From assembly GCA_900318175.1 (NCBI GenBank), contig ONJQ01000004.1, positions 40,362 to 104,361 on the forward strand: 64,000 bases of DNA. The letters are read 5' to 3'. This DNA is from an uncultured Bacteroidales bacterium. Lineage in GTDB: Bacteria > Bacteroidota > Bacteroidia > Bacteroidales > P3. Below the pieces are notes generated by a model. That model saw only the letters and a program-made list of their open reading frames with translations. It was not told where the DNA came from and made no database searches. Positions 48,441-56,327 of this stretch are shown one piece after another (the first letter of the stretch is position 1; each line of letters starts with the position of its first letter). Position numbers and translations under genes: made by a program.

Positions 48441-50402
48441 ATGAAAGTAAATGTCAAAAACTTTGGTGAGGTGTCGGTGCCTGAGCAAAGCTCCATTATC
48501 GACATCATCAAGATGGTAAACCCGGAGGGTCTGAACAATTATTGTGCAGCCAGAATCAACAACGAATCCACGCTGATTGATCTCCGAACTACCGTCACTT
48601 CCGATTGCGACATTGAACTCTTAGATACGAGCAACAAGGAGTGCCTCTCCGTGCTGCGCCACACCACGGCCCACATCATGGCCGAGGCCGTGCAGAACAT
48701 CTTCCCTGAGGCCAAAATCACCATCGGCCCTGCCACGGACAATGGTTTCTTTTACGACTTCGATTTCCGCCCCTTCACTCGCGAGGATCTCGATGCCATT
48801 GAGAAGGAGATGAAGTCCATCATCAAGAAGGCCACCCGTCTGGAGCGCAAGGAGGTGACTCGCAACGAGGCACTGCAGATAATGACCGAGCGCAAGGAGC
48901 CCTACAAGGTGGAACTGCTTGAGGCCATTCCTGAGGGTGAGACAATCACCATCTATCAGCAGAACAATTTCGTCGACCTCTGCCGCGGACCACACCTGCT
49001 CAACACGCGCCCCATCAAGGGCTTCAAACTGCTCTCGTCGTCCAGCACCTACTGGCGTGGAGACAAGAAGAACAAGTCCCTCAGCCGCATTCATGGCACA
49101 GCATTCTTCACTAAGGAGGAGCTGGAGGGTTATCTGCAATACCTGGAGGATATCAAGAATCACGACCACAACAAGATTGGCCGCGAACTGGAAATCTTCA
49201 CCACGGTTGACGTCATCGGTCAGGGATTGCCTCTGTTGATGCCAAAGGGCACCAAGATTGTGCAGACCATGCAGCGCTGGATTGAAGACGAGGAGTCCCG
49301 TCGCGGATACATGCGCACCAAGACGCCGCTCATGTCCAAGAGCGATCTCTACAAGATGTCGGGTCACTGGGATCACTATCGCGACAAGATGTTCATCATG
49401 GGCGATCCCGACAGCGAGGACGAGGTATTGGCTATGCGCCCCATGACCTGCCCGTTCCAGTATTTTGTCTATAAGAACAGCCAGAAGTCATATCGCGACC
49501 TGCCTTGTCGCTATGGCGAGACTTCAACCCTCTTCCGCAAGGAGGATAGCGGCGAGATGCACGGCCTGACGCGCGTCCGCCAGTTCACCATCAGCGAAGG
49601 CCACCTCATTGTGCGCCCTGACCAGATGGTCGAGGAGTTCAAGGGTTGCATTGATTTAGCCCGCTATTGCCTCACCACCCTCGGTTTGGCCGACGACGTG
49701 ACATGGCATCTCTCCAAGTGGGACCCCGAAGACACCGAGAAGTACATCGGCGACGCCGCCACATGGGAGCAGACCCAACAGCACATTCGCGACATTCTCA
49801 ACGAGCTCAACATCCCGTTTGTGGAGGATGTCGGAGAGGCCGCTTTCTACGGTCCTAAGGTGGACATCAACGCCAAGAACGTCTATGGCAAGGAGGACAC
49901 GATGATCACCATCCAGTGGGATGCATTGATTGCCGAGCGTTTCGACATGTATTTCATCGACAAGGATGGCAGCCGTCAGCGCCCCTATATCATTCACCGC
50001 ACCAGTATGGGCTGCTACGAGCGCACGCTGGCATGGCTGATTGAGAAATATGAAGGAGCATTCCCCACTTGGCTGGCTCCCGAACAGGTGCGTGTTCTGC
50101 CTATCTCCGAGAAGTTCATGGACTATGCCGAGCAGGTGACCGCCGAATTGCAGCGCAACGGCATCGAGGCCACCCTCGACCGTCGCAGCGAGAAGATTGG
50201 CTACAAACTGCGCGAGGTCCGCATGCAGAAGATTCCTTACGCTCTGCTGATTGGCCAGAAGGAGCAGGACGAGAACTTGGTGGCCGTGTGGAACCGCAAG
50301 GACGGCGACCTGGGACAGTCCAAACTCGACACTTTCATCGACGCTCTCTGCAAGGAAATCCGCACCAAGAGCGTAGAACTGACCATCCGCAAAGAAGCTT
50401 AA
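48441..50402 (+). CDS. thrS: Threonyl-tRNA synthetase
   Basis: 653 residues: N-terminal TGS domain (1-62), the HxxxH editing domain (HTTAHIMAEAV, then DLCRGPH), the class II catalytic core (MRPMTCPFQYFVYKNS with the zinc-ligand Cys, RVRQFTISEGH with a zinc His, and motif 3 near GCYERTLAWLIE), and the anticodon-binding domain at the end. The enzyme charges tRNA-Thr and deacylates Ser-tRNA-Thr. The core motif reads TCPFQ where most have NCPFH. In many genomes thrS precedes infC; here it follows rplS and has its own promoter, Shine-Dalgarno and terminator. Confidence 0.96.
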   Translation: MKVNVKNFGEVSVPEQSSIIDIIKMVNPEGLNNYCAARINNESTLIDLRTTVTSDCDIELLDTSNKECLSVLRHTTAHIMAEAVQNIFPEAKITIGPATDNGFFYDFDFRPFTREDLDAIEKEMKSIIKKATRLERKEVTRNEALQIMTERKEPYKVELLEAIPEGETITIYQQNNFVDLCRGPHLLNTRPIKGFKLLSSSSTYWRGDKKNKSLSRIHGTAFFTKEELEGYLQYLEDIKNHDHNKIGRELEIFTTVDVIGQGLPLLMPKGTKIVQTMQRWIEDEESRRGYMRTKTPLMSKSDLYKMSGHWDHYRDKMFIMGDPDSEDEVLAMRPMTCPFQYFVYKNSQKSYRDLPCRYGETSTLFRKEDSGEMHGLTRVRQFTISEGHLIVRPDQMVEEFKGCIDLARYCLTTLGLADDVTWHLSKWDPEDTEKYIGDAATWEQTQQHIRDILNELNIPFVEDVGEAAFYGPKVDINAKNVYGKEDTMITIQWDALIAERFDMYFIDKDGSRQRPYIIHRTSMGCYERTLAWLIEKYEGAFPTWLAPEQVRVLPISEKFMDYAEQVTAELQRNGIEATLDRRSEKIGYKLREVRMQKIPYALLIGQKEQDENLVAVWNRKDGDLGQSKLDTFIDALCKEIRTKSVELTIRKEA

Positions 50403-50431
50403 TCCCTGCCATTTGGCACACAATAAATTTG

Positions 50432-50464
50432 AAGGCAACAGTGCATTGCGCTGTTGCCTTTTTT
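50432..50464 (+). terminator. thrS terminator
   Basis: AAGGCAACAG (50432-50441) and CTGTTGCCTT (50451-50460) form a 10-bp stem followed by further T residues. It lies 30 bp after the thrS stop. Confidence 0.88.
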
Positions 50465-50512
50465 CTTTTGAGTCTGAGTGGGAGGATTGCTTGGCCAGTC
50501 TCAAGAGAGTGG

Positions 50513-51700
50513 TCAGAAGATGTTCCAGGGCTCTATGCCCAGAATCTCGCTCATGATGTTTACGCAGCGAATCATGAAGAAGATGGCACCGGCTTCGTGG
50601 GCTGGCACCAAATCTGTGCTGCCATAGTTGGCGGTGTCTAATACCACGTGTTGAGCGCCATTGGCCAAGAGGAAATGATGGAGGTTTGAGGTGTTCTCCA
50701 CAGGGACGGTGATGTCCTGCGTATTGTGGAAGAGGAGTATGTGCTCGTCCTTGCGGGGCAGCCATCCTTGGCAGAGGTTGTCTTGGTCCATGGCAGCCAG
50801 GTAGCGCTGCGCAGTACGTGTGGTGGTGTCGGTCATGGTGGGAGTGACGTATTCGGCAAAGGCCAGGCTCCCCACTTTGGCGTCAATCTCTTCGCGGGTA
50901 TAGCGTTTGCTTAGAATCCATTCATCGATATTGCTCAGTACGGGTTCGCGGAACACTTCTTCGCGAGGGATACCGAGGTTGAAGTATTCGTTGTAGGAGA
51001 GGAGTACGCTGATTACGGTGCTGGGCATACCCGCTATGGTGGCATTGATGAATTGACGGTAAGTCTCATGGATGTCGTAGGGGCCTGCACCGGCAAAACT
51101 ATAGTCGATGTGGATATCAGGATATTTCTCGTCGACAAGCCTTACCACGCCCATGGTGGTCTGTCCGCCTTGGGAGTATCCCATGTTGAACAACTTCTCC
51201 TCCCAACTGAAGCCCATCTCTTTGAGCAGTTTCTTGCCGGCAATCAGAGCATCGACACTGCTCTGGGCGTTGACACGTGAGATGCTGTAGGCTTGATGCT
51301 CTTTCTCTGTCACGCCAAAGCCGTAATAGTCCGGTGAGATGGCAATCATCCCGCTGGGCAGCATAAGTGTCTGTATGCTCAATTCGCCGCGTGAAGGGCA
51401 TTGGTCAGCCCTGTAGATGGTGAAGTGGTTGTAAAGGATAAGGCCTCGTGCAGGGTTGTGGCGGGTCACGTCGTCGCTCATGGTGATGGTGGCCGAATGT
51501 GGCACACGTTTGCCGTGAGGGTCGGTAGACATATAGACGAAGTTGTAGGCGGTCATCTTCTGTGCCTCGTAGTGCACAGAGTCGGTGACATGGATTTCAG
51601 GCGTTGGGTCTACGGGGTTGTTTCGCTCCTCTTTCTGGCAGCTGGCCAATGCACAGCCAACAATCAGTAGGAGTACTGCGGTTCGGCATCGATTTGACAT
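50513..51700 (-). CDS. Alpha/beta-hydrolase lipoprotein (secretory lipase-like)
   Basis: 395 residues. Lipoprotein signal with lipobox ALASC (C21). The hydrolase core contains GYSQGG (174-179) with nucleophile S176. A likely acid is the Asp of LFHNTQDITVPVEN, and the catalytic His may be that in LVPAHEAGAIFF. GMIAISPDYYGFGVTE precedes the nucleophile, as in the secretory lipase (LIP) and related esterase families. It should act on esters or lipids at the cell surface or in the periplasm. Substrate unknown. It converges with thrS. Confidence 0.75.
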   Translation of the reverse strand: MSNRCRTAVLLLIVGCALASCQKEERNNPVDPTPEIHVTDSVHYEAQKMTAYNFVYMSTDPHGKRVPHSATITMSDDVTRHNPARGLILYNHFTIYRADQCPSRGELSIQTLMLPSGMIAISPDYYGFGVTEKEHQAYSISRVNAQSSVDALIAGKKLLKEMGFSWEEKLFNMGYSQGGQTTMGVVRLVDEKYPDIHIDYSFAGAGPYDIHETYRQFINATIAGMPSTVISVLLSYNEYFNLGIPREEVFREPVLSNIDEWILSKRYTREEIDAKVGSLAFAEYVTPTMTDTTTRTAQRYLAAMDQDNLCQGWLPRKDEHILLFHNTQDITVPVENTSNLHHFLLANGAQHVVLDTANYGSTDLVPAHEAGAIFFMIRCVNIMSEILGIEPWNIF

Positions 51701-51822
51701 AATCGTATTTTTTTGAACACAAGTATACCTACAAGTTTTATTTGCTACACTTGAGCAAGGGAGCGTGTCTACTTCAGGAGGATCAGGTCTGCGAAGTCAG
51801 GTTTCTGACTTCTTTGCTTTGT

Positions 51823-53307
51823 TCAATCAATCTTGCGGCCAAAGATGGTGTAGCCGGCACCGATCATAAAGGTGTTGCCGCGTCCCACGGAGTAGGTGGC
51901 AGTGATGTACCAAGGGTTGGTGAGTTTGTAGGCGGCGCGCATCAGGAATCCGTTGCTTTCGAAATGGTCTGTGCCACGGTAGCCTATGCCTAACAGAATG
52001 GCGCTGTTGTTGGGGAATGAGAACATGACGGAGGGAGTGAAGGCGAAGCCAACGTCGCCGGAAGTGTTGAGTTCCACATAACCACCCACGGAGATGAGGT
52101 CGGTGACGGGGAACGTCATGTCGAGGCCGATGGCAAGCATGGCGCAGTTTTTACGCTCGTTGTTGGGATACCACAGTTTGCCCACACTGGCGTTGGCACC
52201 CATGAAGAATTTGCGCGCCACGTCGCCGCATTCGATTGTCCAGCGCACACGTCCGTCGTATCCGCGGGGTATGTAGCAATAGATGCTTTGCCATTTGTTG
52301 ATCAGGTTGGTGCCGATTTCCTCGAAGGCGGCTTGCAACTTGTCGAAGTTTTGCAGGGAATAGAACTTGTCACCCGAAGCATTGTGGGACAGACTGCTCA
52401 GCACCCGCTCGAATTCAGTGTTGTTGCGGTCCACGTCGTTGCCGCGGATGGCAAGGACGTAGCTCTCGATGGGTGCTCCGCCAATCTTCTCCTTCAGAAT
52501 GCGTTGGTTCACATGTTGGAAATAGCGGTGCTCTGTACCCTCGGCGGCTTTGCCGATTTTGGGGTCGAAGGAGTCGTTGTCATATCCGTCAGTGAAGGCA
52601 ATGACGTAGTTGCCGTCGTATTTCTTGTCCTTGCTGACTTTCAGTCTGGAGACGTAGCTCTTGATGTTGTCCAAGCCTTTGTTGATGGCGTAGTAGAAGG
52701 CGGTGCGGTTGTTGAGTTGAAGGGTGTCTATGAACTGGAACATGTCCTTGCGGCTCTCTTTTGTCAGGGGGCGCAAATCAAAAGTGCGGGTGTTCCGCAT
52801 CGAATTGAATCCAACGATGCCAATGTGCACGTTGCCATCGCTCGATTTGTCAATGATGACGTCAATGAATTGCTTGGCAGCGTTTTTAAGCTTCACGAAG
52901 TCCGCCTTGCCAATGGACGAGCTGCAATCAAGCACCAGCATGATGCTCATCACCTTTTGTTGTGAGAAGGCTGCTTGTGCGTCTTCCACCTCGCTGTCCA
53001 CTTGCCAACGTCCGCTGTTGTTCTGCCAACGGTAGAACTTCATGCCGCAGTCGAAGCCCTGCGGGTGGGTGGTTGCGGCGTGGTCGAACACCAGTTGCAC
53101 GCCCTTGTCGGTGTCGTGGCCATAGATGGTGTCGCTGTCCGTAAAACTGATGCCCTGGCTGCGGATATTGTAGAGTTTCCAGGGTTGTCCGGCTTTGTTG
53201 GGTGTGGCCAACTGGCCTTCAATGTAGAACTTAGCTTTGTCGGCTTGGGCAAATGCCGAAAGGGTGAGCAGCAGAGCGGCTGCCAGCAGAGTGAGATGTT
53301 TCTTCAT
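51823..53307 (-). CDS. Exported vWA-domain protein with barrel-like C-terminal region
   Basis: 494 residues from MKKHLTLLAAALLLTLSAFAQ (ATG at 53307; a longer frame upstream is rejected because the signal peptide starts here). A von Willebrand A domain spans about 120-310, with a complete MIDAS DxSxS (D127-C-S129-S-S131) and VIAFTDGYDNDSF. From about 340 the chain has strand-like segments (YVELNTSGDVGFAFTPSVMFSF, LLGIGYRGTDHFES, RAAYKLTNPWYITATYSVG) and ends MIGAGYTIFGRKID, like an outer-membrane barrel. Such a fusion would hold a metal-dependent adhesion or scaffold domain at the outer membrane. No Bat-operon partners are nearby. Confidence 0.65.
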   Translation of the reverse strand: MKKHLTLLAAALLLTLSAFAQADKAKFYIEGQLATPNKAGQPWKLYNIRSQGISFTDSDTIYGHDTDKGVQLVFDHAATTHPQGFDCGMKFYRWQNNSGRWQVDSEVEDAQAAFSQQKVMSIMLVLDCSSSIGKADFVKLKNAAKQFIDVIIDKSSDGNVHIGIVGFNSMRNTRTFDLRPLTKESRKDMFQFIDTLQLNNRTAFYYAINKGLDNIKSYVSRLKVSKDKKYDGNYVIAFTDGYDNDSFDPKIGKAAEGTEHRYFQHVNQRILKEKIGGAPIESYVLAIRGNDVDRNNTEFERVLSSLSHNASGDKFYSLQNFDKLQAAFEEIGTNLINKWQSIYCYIPRGYDGRVRWTIECGDVARKFFMGANASVGKLWYPNNERKNCAMLAIGLDMTFPVTDLISVGGYVELNTSGDVGFAFTPSVMFSFPNNSAILLGIGYRGTDHFESNGFLMRAAYKLTNPWYITATYSVGRGNTFMIGAGYTIFGRKID

Positions 53308-53602
53308 TGTGTGCTTTCTTATTTTACTCAGCAATAACGAAGGTCTTTGCTTTTTATTGCATGGCTTTTGCAATTCTTCAAAATTGCCACCCGCCGCCCC
53401 GTGGTAGCATAGCGCCCGCCACCCGCCGCGACCCCTCCGTCACAGCTTCCAAGTGTAAAACCCGTGGCGGAGCGGACGTTGTGTCCGAGATGCAAATTAT
53501 TTTTGCATTGCACAGCATAGATTCTAATTTATTTCGTATCTTTGCAACGGAAAATTGACCGATGCGCCACCATCCAAACGTATAATAACAAACAGATTAT
53601 CC
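53308..53602. other. Divergent 295-bp gap with GC-rich core
   Basis: The gap between the vWA gene and the SAM hydrolase gene. About 53388-53480 is much richer in G and C than normal spacers (CCCGCCGCCCCGTGG and similar). Only the promoter at 53538-53545 is clear. I see no gene or strong hairpin. Confidence 0.4.
53538..53545 (+). promoter_or_regulatory. -7 element for the SAM hydrolase gene
   Basis: TATCTTTG, 57 nt before the ATG at 53603. The in-frame ATG at 53555 lies at most a few bases past the expected transcript start. Confidence 0.65.
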
Positions 53603-54400
53603 ATGGGTTCAACAATCGTTACATTAACCACAGATTGGGGTTACAGTGACTTCTTTGCCGGCAGTGTGAAAGGCAAGCTACTCTCCTACATTCCCGGGGT
53701 GCAGGTGGTGGACATCACCCATGGCATCCTTCAATACCAGATTATCCGTGCCACCTTTGTGGTGAAGCAGTGCTGCTTCGACTTTCCGGCAGGGACCATA
53801 CACATCATCGATGTCTGCTCCTCCCAGACCACGGAGCACCCTTTCGTGGTCGTGGAGTGCAACGGGCACTTCTTTATCTGCACTGACAACGGGCTGCCCG
53901 CAGCGGCCTTTGCCGGCAGGGACTACCGTGCCGTGGTCATCGACGGCATCCGTCTCGACACTGATTCGCAGAACTTTGCAGCCCGCGACCTCTTCTGCAA
54001 GGTTGCTGCCCTGTTGGCCCAAGGCACACCCCTCGAAGAGCTTGGTTTCCCCGCCGATGCGCTTTGCCCCTCCACGCCCATCATTACCACCGCTGCCGAC
54101 AACTACATCAAGGTGCATGTGGCCTATGTCGACTCCTACGGCAACTGCTACCTCAACATCACTTTCGACGAGTTTGAGTCCTACCGTCAGGGACGCCGCT
54201 TCGAATTGCAGGTTCATGAATTACGCATCAGCAAGATTGTCCACTCATACGTCGAGTCTGACCCACGGTCCAACCCGCGCATCCCCTTGATGCTCACCCT
54301 CTCGTCCACGGGTCATTTAGAGTTGGCCATGGCCTATGCCAACGCCTCCCAGCTCTGCAATATGCAGCTGAACGATACTTTCATCATCAAATTCATGTAA
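53603..54400 (+). CDS. S-adenosyl-L-methionine hydrolase (DUF62 / SAM hydroxide adenosyltransferase family)
   Basis: 265 residues. LTTDWGYSDFFAGSVKG at the N-terminus matches the DUF62 'tlTTDFG..D.yvg..kG' motif, with two conserved Asp. VVDITHGI, FPAGTIHIIDV, FFICTDNGLPAA and YVDSYGNCYLNITFDEF also match. Family members hydrolyse SAM to adenosine and methionine using activated water; the fluorinase and chlorinase relatives need halide-site residues not evident here. Cytoplasmic. The gene stands alone with its own promoter. Confidence 0.85.
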   Translation: MGSTIVTLTTDWGYSDFFAGSVKGKLLSYIPGVQVVDITHGILQYQIIRATFVVKQCCFDFPAGTIHIIDVCSSQTTEHPFVVVECNGHFFICTDNGLPAAAFAGRDYRAVVIDGIRLDTDSQNFAARDLFCKVAALLAQGTPLEELGFPADALCPSTPIITTAADNYIKVHVAYVDSYGNCYLNITFDEFESYRQGRRFELQVHELRISKIVHSYVESDPRSNPRIPLMLTLSSTGHLELAMAYANASQLCNMQLNDTFIIKFM

Positions 54401-54514
54401 TCCCCCCCCCGCACAATTCCCCCGCTTGTGCCTGCATAAGGTGCGGGTTCGCTCTTTGTCACATCGATATTGTTCATCGGTAGGTCATTTATAGGTCGTC
54501 AGGAGGAAGAAATA

Positions 54515-54621
54515 TTAGAGAAATATTAGAGAAGTGTTAGAGAAGGACTGGAGGAGGACTGGAGGAGGGCCGGAGGAGGACTGGAGGAGGGCCGGAGAAG
54601 GACTGGAGGAGGAGCGGCGGA
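54515..54621. repeat. 11-bp-period tandem repeats, locus 5
   Basis: Nearly ten in-phase units: TTAGAGAAATA, TTAGAGAAGTG, TTAGAGAAGGA, CTGGAGGAGGA, CTGGAGGAGGG, CCGGAGGAGGA, CTGGAGGAGGG, CCGGAGAAGGA, CTGGAGGAGGA and a start of GCGGCGGA. The array drifts from AT-rich to GC-rich units without losing phase. It fills a 325-bp gap between convergent genes. A 60-codon reading frame through it is a by-product. Confidence 0.9.
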
Positions 54622-54725
54622 AAAAGAAAAAGGCACCAGTCGCTGGCCGACGGTGCCCCGTAATGGGCGACAATCATAAAGCCGGCTTGGAGAGCCGACA
54701 GGGAGGTATGGGGTAGGCTTAAAGC

Positions 54726-55208
54726 CTATTCGCCGCTGTAGTTGGCCGCAATCATGGCCTGGATTTCAGGCGACTCGTATCCGCGCGAGGCGAGGAAGGT
54801 GACCAGCTTGGCGCGGCGTTTGGCGGTGGGTTCCGTGGGGGTGTAGGTCTCCCACTTGGTGCGTGCCACGTCGAGGAGGATGTTGCGGTATTCCTCGTCG
54901 GGAATCTCGGCCAAGGCTTCGGTGATGAATTTGGGTGGCACCTGTTTGGAGCGGAGCTGGTAGATGACTTTCAGCCGACCCCATTTCTGGTTGCGCAGCT
55001 TGGACGAGACATAAGCCCGTGCGTAGCGGCGTTCGTCGATGAATCCCTGGTCGATAAGGCGGTTGACAATCTTGGTCGATGAGTCGGGTGTGGCACCCCA
55101 GTCGCACAGCTTTTTCCTGACGGAAGTGCGGCATTGCTCTTCGTTGGCGCAGTAGCGTTCGGCCCTGGCTAACAGCGACATTTCTTCTTCTGACAAATTC
55201 TGAACCAT
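54726..55208 (-). CDS. recX: RecX regulatory protein
   Basis: 160 residues of three-helix-bundle repeats: ERYCANEEQCRTSVRKKLCDWG, VNRLIDQGFIDERRYARAYVSSKLRNQKWG and LLDVARTKWETY, the RecX pattern ('FiDD.ryA..yv..r....G...i...L'). RecX binds RecA filaments and limits recombination. The start is uncertain: TACTTTTG at 55213-55220 ends only 4 nt before the ATG at 55208, so the transcript may begin at or inside that codon and the ATG at 55181 (MSLLARAERY) could be used. No recA is present here. Confidence 0.85.
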   Translation of the reverse strand: MVQNLSEEEMSLLARAERYCANEEQCRTSVRKKLCDWGATPDSSTKIVNRLIDQGFIDERRYARAYVSSKLRNQKWGRLKVIYQLRSKQVPPKFITEALAEIPDEEYRNILLDVARTKWETYTPTEPTAKRRAKLVTFLASRGYESPEIQAMIAANYSGE

Positions 55209-55212
55209 AATG

Positions 55213-55220
55213 CAAAAGTA
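55213..55220 (-). promoter_or_regulatory. -7 element very close to recX
   Basis: TACTTTTG on the minus strand, 4 nt before the first recX ATG, implying a leaderless mRNA or use of the next ATG. Confidence 0.5.
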
Positions 55221-55372
55221 CACTTTTTTTGGTTGCTGCCAAATTTTTTAACATTATTATTTATTAACAGGCGGTTAATAAAGTGCCGAATACCAATAAA
55301 TAAGCGGATGTTTGCGGGAAACGGTACAGGGTGGGAAGTTGACATTTTTTCTTCACAATCAAAAAAAAATCG

Positions 55373-55380
55373 TATCTTTG
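55373..55380 (+). promoter_or_regulatory. -7 element for the GT5-like gene
   Basis: TATCTTTG, 27 nt before the ATG at 55408; it rules out an in-frame ATG at 55312. Confidence 0.65.
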
Positions 55381-55407
55381 CATACTCAAATTATTGTACC
55401 GCAGAAT

Positions 55408-56232
55408 ATGGCGAAAGGAAGAATTTTGTATATAAATCAAGGCGTTACGCCCTTTTCGGCTGAGACGGAGGCAACGGTGATGAACCGTTACTTGCCCCAG
55501 TATACGCAGGAGCTTGGACGCGAAATCAGGGTGTTTGTGCCGCGGTTTACGGACATCAATGAGCGGAAACACCAGCTGCATGAGGTCATCAGGCTTTCGG
55601 GCATGAACTTGATAGTGAATAATTGCGACCATCAGCTGATCATCAAGGTGGGTTCCATCCCTACAGCGCGGTTGCAGGTGTATTTTATCGACAACGAAGA
55701 GTATTTTGTGAAATACGGCGACACCTTCGACGAGAAGGGCGTGCTGCGTCCCACCAACGACGAGCGCATTCTCTTCTTCGGGCGCGGGGCGCTGGAGGCT
55801 GTGCGCAAACTGGCATGGCAGCCGCACCTGATTCACTTCTCGGGCTGGTTCAGCGGCATGGTGCCGTTCTATCTGCGCCGCATCAACAAGGAGAATGCTT
55901 TCTTTTCAGGCACCAAGACAGTGCTCTCGCTTGAGGCGGATACCTTCAAGGGCAGTTTTGCTGAGGACATGGAGCGCAAGATGCGCGCCGACGGGGCCAC
56001 CGCCAAGGATCTTCGGCTGTACCAGAATCTGGACTACCCCACGCTGATGAAGGCTGCCATCACCTACGCCAACGGCATCGTCATCTCCTCGCCCAATGTG
56101 GACCCGGAGTTGGTGCAGTTTGTCAAGGAGAACAAGCGCCACGTGCTCGACTACAATCCTGACAGGACAGAGTTCTTTGCCAAAATCAACAAGATGTACG
56201 AGAGCCTGTGCGGCAGCGCCCTCAATAGTTGA
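55408..56232 (+). CDS. Short GT5 (glycogen/starch synthase N-terminal domain) protein
   Basis: 274 residues resembling only the N-terminal Rossmann domain of glycogen/starch synthases: ILYINQGVTPFSAETEATV, REIRVFVPRFTDINERKHQL, then PHLIHFSGWFSGMVPFYLRRI. The C-terminal domain that binds the sugar nucleotide is absent, so catalysis on its own is doubtful. Short versions like this are widespread in Bacteroidota and usually sit next to a DUF4270 lipoprotein, as here (95 bp downstream). The function of the pair is unknown. It has its own TATCTTTG promoter. Confidence 0.75.
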   Translation: MAKGRILYINQGVTPFSAETEATVMNRYLPQYTQELGREIRVFVPRFTDINERKHQLHEVIRLSGMNLIVNNCDHQLIIKVGSIPTARLQVYFIDNEEYFVKYGDTFDEKGVLRPTNDERILFFGRGALEAVRKLAWQPHLIHFSGWFSGMVPFYLRRINKENAFFSGTKTVLSLEADTFKGSFAEDMERKMRADGATAKDLRLYQNLDYPTLMKAAITYANGIVISSPNVDPELVQFVKENKRHVLDYNPDRTEFFAKINKMYESLCGSALNS

Positions 56233-56327
56233 CCGCGGCAACGGATGGCCACAGAAACCGCACTGGAAAGGCGGCAGTCAACTAAAGCCAATTGAAACAG
56301 ATTGTTTAATAGATTGATAGAAATATA

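Noticed and set aside
54515-54621. CRISPR array
   Set aside because: Units are 11 bp and contiguous, without spacers, and there are no cas genes in the window.
54534-54716. Possible 60-residue Glu/Arg-rich protein at the 11-bp repeat array
   Set aside because: The period of 11 is not a multiple of three, so the frame has no repeated protein unit, and it has no promoter or similarity. The DNA repeat explains it.
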